Assembly (NCBI GenBank): GCA_016296045.1
Contig: JAEDKB010000063.1
Span: forward strand, 1 to 8,419
DNA: 8,419 nucleotides
Direction of reading: 5' to 3'
Source of the DNA: Oscillospiraceae bacterium
GTDB taxonomy: Bacteria; Bacillota; Clostridia; Oscillospirales; Oscillospiraceae
Positions 6,992-8,419 of this stretch are shown here, piece after piece. Below the pieces are notes generated by a model. The model searched no databases and was not told the origin of the DNA. It saw only the letters and a list, made by a program, of their open reading frames with translations. Position 1 is the stretch's first letter, and every line of letters begins with the position of its first letter. The translations under genes and the position numbers were made by a program.

Positions 6992-8186
6992 TTTGCAGAC
7001 CGAGTGCAAGAATCCCGATGTTTTTACGGTAAATCTCCGGAAACTGATTCAGCGGCAGCGGGTTTGTACCCAAGCCGACCTCTATGGTATAGCCCGGACG
7101 GTTGTATTCCTGAATGAACCAGTCTTTGTAACCGGCAAAACCGGAGATGAAAGGCGTATCCTCCAATTGATAGCCGCTGAGCTCGGCAAAGCGTTCGCCG
7201 ATCATCTGCGCTCCCGGCGGCGTGAAGTCAAGGAACTTCCAATAGATCACCTCGCCCTGCGTATGGTACGAGAGGGTCAGACGGGGATTGACCTGCCTTG
7301 TCAGAAGCACCATTGCCGCGCTTTCCGGTTGATCGAGCGGCGCAAGACCGACAAAATCACGCGGCGCAGGCGAGGTAAAGCCGAGTGCGAATTTGTTTTT
7401 GCGGGCCTGTTCCCATTCGGCAGGGTAGTTCAGGTTCAGATCCACTCCGCGCAGATTCGCCTTCCATCCGTCCGGGAACGGGATGGAAGGATAGTGGGCG
7501 GCAATCATCTGCGCAGCGGCGTATTCCTCACTGCCCGGCTCAATCGCGCCTGTGACAAGATCCACGCCGTCCGGATCCACCATGGGAACCAGATATAGCT
7601 GCGTTCTGCGAAACAGTGCATTTGCATTCAGACCACCGATGCTTTCTTTTTCGGAAATCGCCATAGCATAGTCTTCGAGAAATTTCATCAGCAGCGGTGT
7701 GGTGATCCATTCGTTGGCATGGTGACTGGCATTATACAGCACCGACCGATCACCCTGACCGATTTTCAGAAGACTGACGGGGCGGCCGTAGGCTGTTGTA
7801 GTTAAAACTCTGTGCGAAAGAAACGGATACCGTGCGGTAAGACCCTGAATACATAAAGCAAGCAGCTCTGAGGTAAACGGCTGATCTGTCGGGACAACCG
7901 GAAACCCGAACGGTACAATCAGATACTGCCCCACAGACAAACGGCGCGGGTCCTGATCGGGATTTGCTGTGAGAATTGCCTGAACGGTGGTTTGAAATTG
8001 ACGTGCAAGCTTGTAATAGGTATCTCCGGGCTTGACCATATAACGCTCATAGCCGAGAAGATAGGGCGACAGACGCTGCATGGTAAGAATATCCTCCCGA
8101 CCGGAGACATACAGCCCTTCACGCCGCTGGAATTCGGAAAGATCCGTTACACCTGCGCGCGCAAGAGCAAGATCCGTTAAACTCAA
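6987..8186 (-). CDS. LysM-M14 gamma-D-glutamyl-diamino-acid endopeptidase (zinc peptidoglycan hydrolase)
   Basis: Enzymes of this type cut the gamma-D-Glu to diaminopimelate bond in peptidoglycan stem peptides. The best-known relative is endopeptidase I of Lysinibacillus (Bacillus) sphaericus, a sporulation-linked cytoplasmic protein of similar size. The 399 residues show a short N-terminal stretch (about 3-45) resembling part of a peptidoglycan-binding-1 domain (EFQRREGLYVSG). One LysM domain follows (about 48-93, YMVKPGDTYYKLA ... LSVGQYLIVP). The M14 catalytic domain (about 105-399) has zinc ligands H156 and E159 in HHANEW and H308 in SYHTQGE. It also has the substrate-binding segment NLRGVDLNLNYP (R246) and the catalytic Glu E369 in YTIEVG. 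No signal peptide or membrane helix is visible. The start is a TTG with GGAGGGG seven bases upstream, inside a hairpin, and the frame is closed upstream by TAA. A role in spore cortex, mother-cell lysis or wall recycling is inferred. Confidence 0.92.
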   Translation of the reverse strand: MSLTDLALARAGVTDLSEFQRREGLYVSGREDILTMQRLSPYLLGYERYMVKPGDTYYKLARQFQTTVQAILTANPDQDPRRLSVGQYLIVPFGFPVVPTDQPFTSELLALCIQGLTARYPFLSHRVLTTTAYGRPVSLLKIGQGDRSVLYNASHHANEWITTPLLMKFLEDYAMAISEKESIGGLNANALFRRTQLYLVPMVDPDGVDLVTGAIEPGSEEYAAAQMIAAHYPSIPFPDGWKANLRGVDLNLNYPAEWEQARKNKFALGFTSPAPRDFVGLAPLDQPESAAMVLLTRQVNPRLTLSYHTQGEVIYWKFLDFTPPGAQMIGERFAELSGYQLEDTPFISGFAGYKDWFIQEYNRPGYTIEVGLGTNPLPLNQFPEIYRKNIGILALGLQI

Positions 8187-8190
8187 AATA

Positions 8191-8225
8191 CATCCCCTCC
8201 GGCAAATTCTATGCCGGAGGGGATG
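8191..8225 (-). promoter_or_regulatory. Hairpin burying the ribosome binding site of the M14 peptidase gene
   Basis: A perfect 14-bp stem (8191-8204 with 8212-8225) has a 7-nt loop. In the minus-strand mRNA the 3' arm contains GGAGGGG, the only good ribosome binding site for the TTG start at 8186, and the 5' arm holds its complement CCCCTCC. After the stem the mRNA reads TATTTTG, a very short T tract, so a weak attenuator or terminator for transcription from further upstream is an alternative reading. I found no clear promoter between it and the hairpin cluster. Confidence 0.75.
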
Positions 8226-8238
8226 AGTTTATAATACT

Positions 8239-8417
8239 GATTCTTGATTAAAAGTGATAATCAAGAATCCCGTGTGCTGCGCACACTCACATCGTGCTTC
8301 AGGCACGCTGTGTCGTCTTGTGCAGAATCTGACGCGCCTTCGGCGCTATAAAAAGGTTTTTTAACCTTTTTATGAGATTCTAGTATCACTCGTTTGATGT
8401 TTCTATCAGCTCGCTGA
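8239..8417. other. Dense cluster of hairpins of unknown role (possible structured RNA or palindromic element)
   Basis: The last 180 bases hold no gene but fold almost completely on either strand. H1 is a 12-bp perfect stem, 8239-8250 with 8258-8269, loop 7. H2 is 6 bp, 8272-8277 with 8281-8286, loop TGC. H3 is 4+5 bp around one mismatch, 8288-8312. A three-way junction follows: outer stem 8324-8330 with 8375-8381 (AGAATCT/AGATTCT), enclosing GCGCC-TTC-GGCGC (8334-8346) and an 11-bp stem 8348-8358 with 8363-8373. Its joining segments are only 3, 1 and 1 nt. Weaker hairpins follow at 8383-8400 and 8406-8417, and the element probably continues past the window. It could be a long structured 5' leader of the M14 gene, a non-coding RNA, or a mobile palindromic repeat. 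I do not recognise a known family. Confidence 0.6.
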
Positions 8418-8419
8418 GA

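Noticed and set aside
6888..7598. Long plus-strand ORF of 236 codons opposite the M14 gene
   Set aside because: It lies inside the convincing LysM-M14 coding sequence on the other strand, has no ribosome binding site, passes through the terminator hairpin, and its arginine-rich translation resembles no protein.
8226..8250. Minus-strand promoter for the M14 gene with -10 TATTAT/TATAAA near 8228-8236
   Set aside because: No acceptable -35 box lies 16-18 bp upstream, and the sequence overlaps the edge of the hairpin cluster, so it cannot be told from AT-rich background.
8239..8417. Hairpin cluster as a CRISPR array
   Set aside because: The units are different inverted repeats, not regularly spaced copies of one direct repeat.

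Overview
The window looks like a chromosomal segment of a Gram-positive anaerobe of the class Clostridia, probably Oscillospiraceae/Ruminococcaceae. Four things point that way: moderately GC-rich genes next to AT-rich intergenic DNA, strong GGAGG-type ribosome binding sites with frequent TTG/GTG starts, the maf-mreC-mreD-PBP2 gene order, and a spore-type LysM/M14 peptidoglycan peptidase. The taxon is inferred from style and gene order, because no taxonomic marker is present.

Left edge (1-513): a tyrosine-recombinase remnant keeps only the C-terminal catalytic part and its own intrinsic terminator. It is followed by a 12-bp tandem repeat and then a convergent tRNA-Thr(GGT) gene with its own consensus promoter and hairpin terminator. 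This resembles the decayed end of an integrated element next to a tRNA gene.

Centre (514-6891): five genes run left to right and are probably co-transcribed from an extended -10 promoter at about 665-673. They are a U32/DUF3656 'peptidase' of the RlhA type (RNA hydroxylation), Maf nucleotide pyrophosphatase, MreC, MreD and a class B penicillin-binding protein (PBP2). The last three are the membrane scaffold and transpeptidase of the elongasome, which builds side-wall peptidoglycan. mreB, which commonly lies between maf and mreC, is absent here. Gaps within the unit are short (11-36 nt), and mreD overlaps the PBP2 gene by 14 bp.

Right edge (6929-8419): a very long hairpin separates the PBP2 gene from a convergent minus-strand gene for a LysM-M14 gamma-D-glutamyl-diamino-acid endopeptidase, a peptidoglycan cross-bridge or stem-peptide hydrolase. 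Its Shine-Dalgarno sequence is locked in a 14-bp hairpin. Beyond it, about 180 bp of tightly packed hairpins, including a compact three-way junction, runs to the end of the window and is not explained by any gene or terminator.

Most of the window is ordinary housekeeping DNA. The unusual signals are the hairpin cluster at 8239-8417, the two hairpins that bury ribosome binding sites (before maf and before the M14 gene), the mreB-less mre cluster, and the integrase relic. I see no clear novel multi-gene system.
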